Assembly (NCBI GenBank): GCA_947302065.1
Contig: CAMYUO010000007.1
Span: 1-15,919, forward strand
Direction: 5' to 3'
DNA from: an uncultured Clostridia bacterium
GTDB lineage: Bacteria > Bacillota > Clostridia > Oscillospirales > Ruminococcaceae
DNA: 15,919 nt
Under the pieces are notes generated by a model. The model was not told the DNA's origin. It saw nothing but the letters and a program-made list of their open reading frames with translations, and searched no databases. The position numbers and the translations under genes are program-made. Below are positions 14,354 through 15,919 of this stretch, one piece after another (the first letter of the stretch is position 1; each line of letters opens with the position of its first letter).

Positions 14354-15919
14354 TTACTTGCTCGCAAGTGAACGCAGTGACCAGCTTGCACCCTCTTTTC
14401 TGGCTTTTTCAAGCTCCTCCTCGGCAATTTCAAGCAGAGCATCAAAGTTATTGACACCCTCGGCGATAGCGCCGCCGATAGTACACGCAAGATACGACTC
14501 AGTGAGTTTGAGGTCGAGGTTTGCGACCTTGTCGATTATCTGGTGGCATTTAGCCTCGACGGTCTCCTCGCCTGCGATATTGCTCATGAGCACGCATATC
14601 TCGTCGTCGCCTATACGGGCAACGACGTCGTTGGTTCTGAACATAGCCGTGAGCATCTGTGCAAGCTCGAACAGCATCCTGTCAGCTGTCTGCACGCCGC
14701 ACTCCTCACTTATCTTTCTGAAATGGTCGATGTCTATCATCAGCAGGGCGTACATGCCGATAGCTTCCCTGAGCATGCTGTTGATGAGCTTTTCGCCTGT
14801 GGCACGGTTATATATGCCTGTGGTATAGTCATTGATGATGCCTGCATCGCTGCTGTGGCGGTTGATTATATCACGGAAATATCTGTCCGATTCAAGCACG
14901 TTGTCAACTCTGCGCACCATCGTCTCACGCACGAACGGTCTGACGATATAGTCGTTGACGTTCATATTGAGCATTACCTGCTGCTGCTTCGGTGAATCCT
15001 CGGCAGTTGTGATGACAACGGGTATGCCTCGCAGCACAGGGTCTGCGTTCTTTTCTTTGAGGAACTCGCCGCCGTTCATCTCCGGCATATTAAGGTCAAG
15101 CAGAATGATATCAATATTGCTGTTGTCGTGCAGTATTTCAAGCGCCTGCTTGCCGTTTTCGGCGGTGATGACGGTGAATTTGTCGTCAAAGAACGATGTG
15201 AGCGTGTCACGGTTAAGCTCTGCATCGTCGATGATGAGCATACGTCCCGACATACCTGCCTGATTATGCATCGACTCACGCAGCTTTTTGAGCTTCTTTT
15301 CAAACTCACGCTCAACAGTGATGTCCTCGAGGCGTGCGAGCAGTATGCTCTTGTTGCCGATAGTGTCGATATATTCAAACACGGCGTGAATGCTTTTATA
15401 GCTGTTGCTGAAAGCGACGTATCTGCTGTATTCGCACTCGGAAGTGCCTTTTCTCTCGATAGCGGTCTTAATCGAATCGACTATCTTCCAGCGGTCACGC
15501 TCATAGACGATATCGAGCGGATTGTACTTATACAGCACTCTGGTCGGCGAATTGAGCAGCTCGAAGAACGCATCGTTGACACGGATTATCTCCAGCTCCT
15601 CATGCGACTCGGTATCGCACTCGACAACGGCGATAGGCTGAGAGTTGTGTGCAAAGCCGATAAGCTCGTCGATATGGTTCATTACCTCGTCTGTATCTCC
15701 GCCCGATTCGAGCAGTTTATCAATGTTCTCGTCGCTTGCGAACGCATAGCGCTCATAGTCCTTGACGCACATAGGCTTTGCATAGTAGTAGCCCTGAACA
15801 TAGTCGCAGCCTATCTCACGCAGGAAGCTCACAAGTTCTGCGGTCTCAACGCCCTCGGCTATGACAGTTATGCCCAGCCATTTGCTCATGCGCACGATAG
15901 ATGCCACGATGCTTTCGCA
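14354..15919 (-). CDS. EAL-PAS-REC-degenerate GGDEF signalling protein (5' end outside window)
   Basis: The reading frame is open to the right edge, so the N-terminus is missing. Numbering from the GTG at 15907, the visible domains are the end of an EAL phosphodiesterase domain (IAEGVET, YVQGYYYAKPM; 1-60), a PAS-like region (about 85-200), a short coiled segment, a receiver (about 222-340) and a GGDEF-type domain (about 360-505). The receiver has the acidic pair Asp227/Asp228 and phospho-acceptor Asp271, but the conserved Lys is Arg323 (IVRPF). The GGDEF signature is GDDEI (433-437), which departs from GG[DE]EF, while the inhibitory RxxD site is present as RTND (424-427). It probably handles or binds cyclic-di-GMP; whether it makes any is doubtful. 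An HPt gene follows. Confidence 0.88.
   Translation of the reverse strand, partial: CESIVASIVRMSKWLGITVIAEGVETAELVSFLREIGCDYVQGYYYAKPMCVKDYERYAFASDENIDKLLESGGDTDEVMNHIDELIGFAHNSQPIAVVECDTESHEELEIIRVNDAFFELLNSPTRVLYKYNPLDIVYERDRWKIVDSIKTAIERKGTSECEYSRYVAFSNSYKSIHAVFEYIDTIGNKSILLARLEDITVEREFEKKLKKLRESMHNQAGMSGRMLIIDDAELNRDTLTSFFDDKFTVITAENGKQALEILHDNSNIDIILLDLNMPEMNGGEFLKEKNADPVLRGIPVVITTAEDSPKQQQVMLNMNVNDYIVRPFVRETMVRRVDNVLESDRYFRDIINRHSSDAGIINDYTTGIYNRATGEKLINSMLREAIGMYALLMIDIDHFRKISEECGVQTADRMLFELAQMLTAMFRTNDVVARIGDDEICVLMSNIAGEETVEAKCHQIIDKVANLDLKLTESYLACTIGGAIAEGVNNFDALLEIAEEELEKARKEGASWSLRSLASK

Noticed and set aside
15907..15907. GTG at 15907 as the true start of the EAL-PAS-REC-GGDEF protein
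   Set aside because: The frame stays open to the edge and the visible part begins within the EAL domain, so the gene continues outside the window.

Overview
The window looks like chromosomal DNA of a Gram-positive anaerobe of the Clostridia, most likely a Ruminococcus-type member of the Oscillospiraceae/Ruminococcaceae. The basis is moderate GC, sigma-A-like promoters with a TGTGG-TATAAT form, a clostridial Pta, a Bce-type peptide-resistance module, CsoR/CopA copper control, and GC-rich palindromic repeats of a kind I recall from gut Ruminococcaceae. This assignment is inference; no rRNA or other marker is present.

Left part (1-2640, + strand): one copy of a palindromic repeat (about 1-60), then two monocistronic units driven by near-identical promoters. 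The first encodes an unrecognised zinc-ribbon membrane protein with a Tim44-like region (187-1431) and ends in a wobble-rich terminator. The second encodes phosphotransacetylase (1562-2578), also followed by a terminator.

Middle part (2666-10322, - strand): transcription runs yfhO-family membrane protein -> OmpR-type response regulator -> intramembrane-sensing histidine kinase -> about 460-bp intergenic region -> ABC ATPase -> FtsX/BceB-type permease. The kinase, regulator and transporter form a BceRS-BceAB-like antimicrobial-peptide sensing and detoxification module. The intergenic region holds the transporter promoter with two 21-bp-spaced direct repeats (likely regulator sites), and an array of five hairpins that is an expanded relative of the repeat at position 1.

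Right part (10442-13944, + strand): a copper operon of csoR, copA and a maltose/galactoside-type O-acetyltransferase, behind a consensus promoter and a G-tract palindrome that fits a CsoR operator. copA carries a C-terminal second metal-binding domain. That domain begins at an in-frame ATG preceded by an excellent Shine-Dalgarno, so the gene may also yield a 68-residue free copper chaperone.

Right edge (13995-15919, - strand): a signalling pair made of an EAL-PAS-REC-degenerate GGDEF protein (its N-terminus lies outside the window) and a standalone HPt protein. It converges on the copper operon across a shared terminator hairpin.

The most notable points are the probable dual-product copA/copZ locus, the modular palindromic repeat family, the duplicated promoter block, and the unusual c-di-GMP-type protein with altered signature residues in both its receiver and GGDEF domains.
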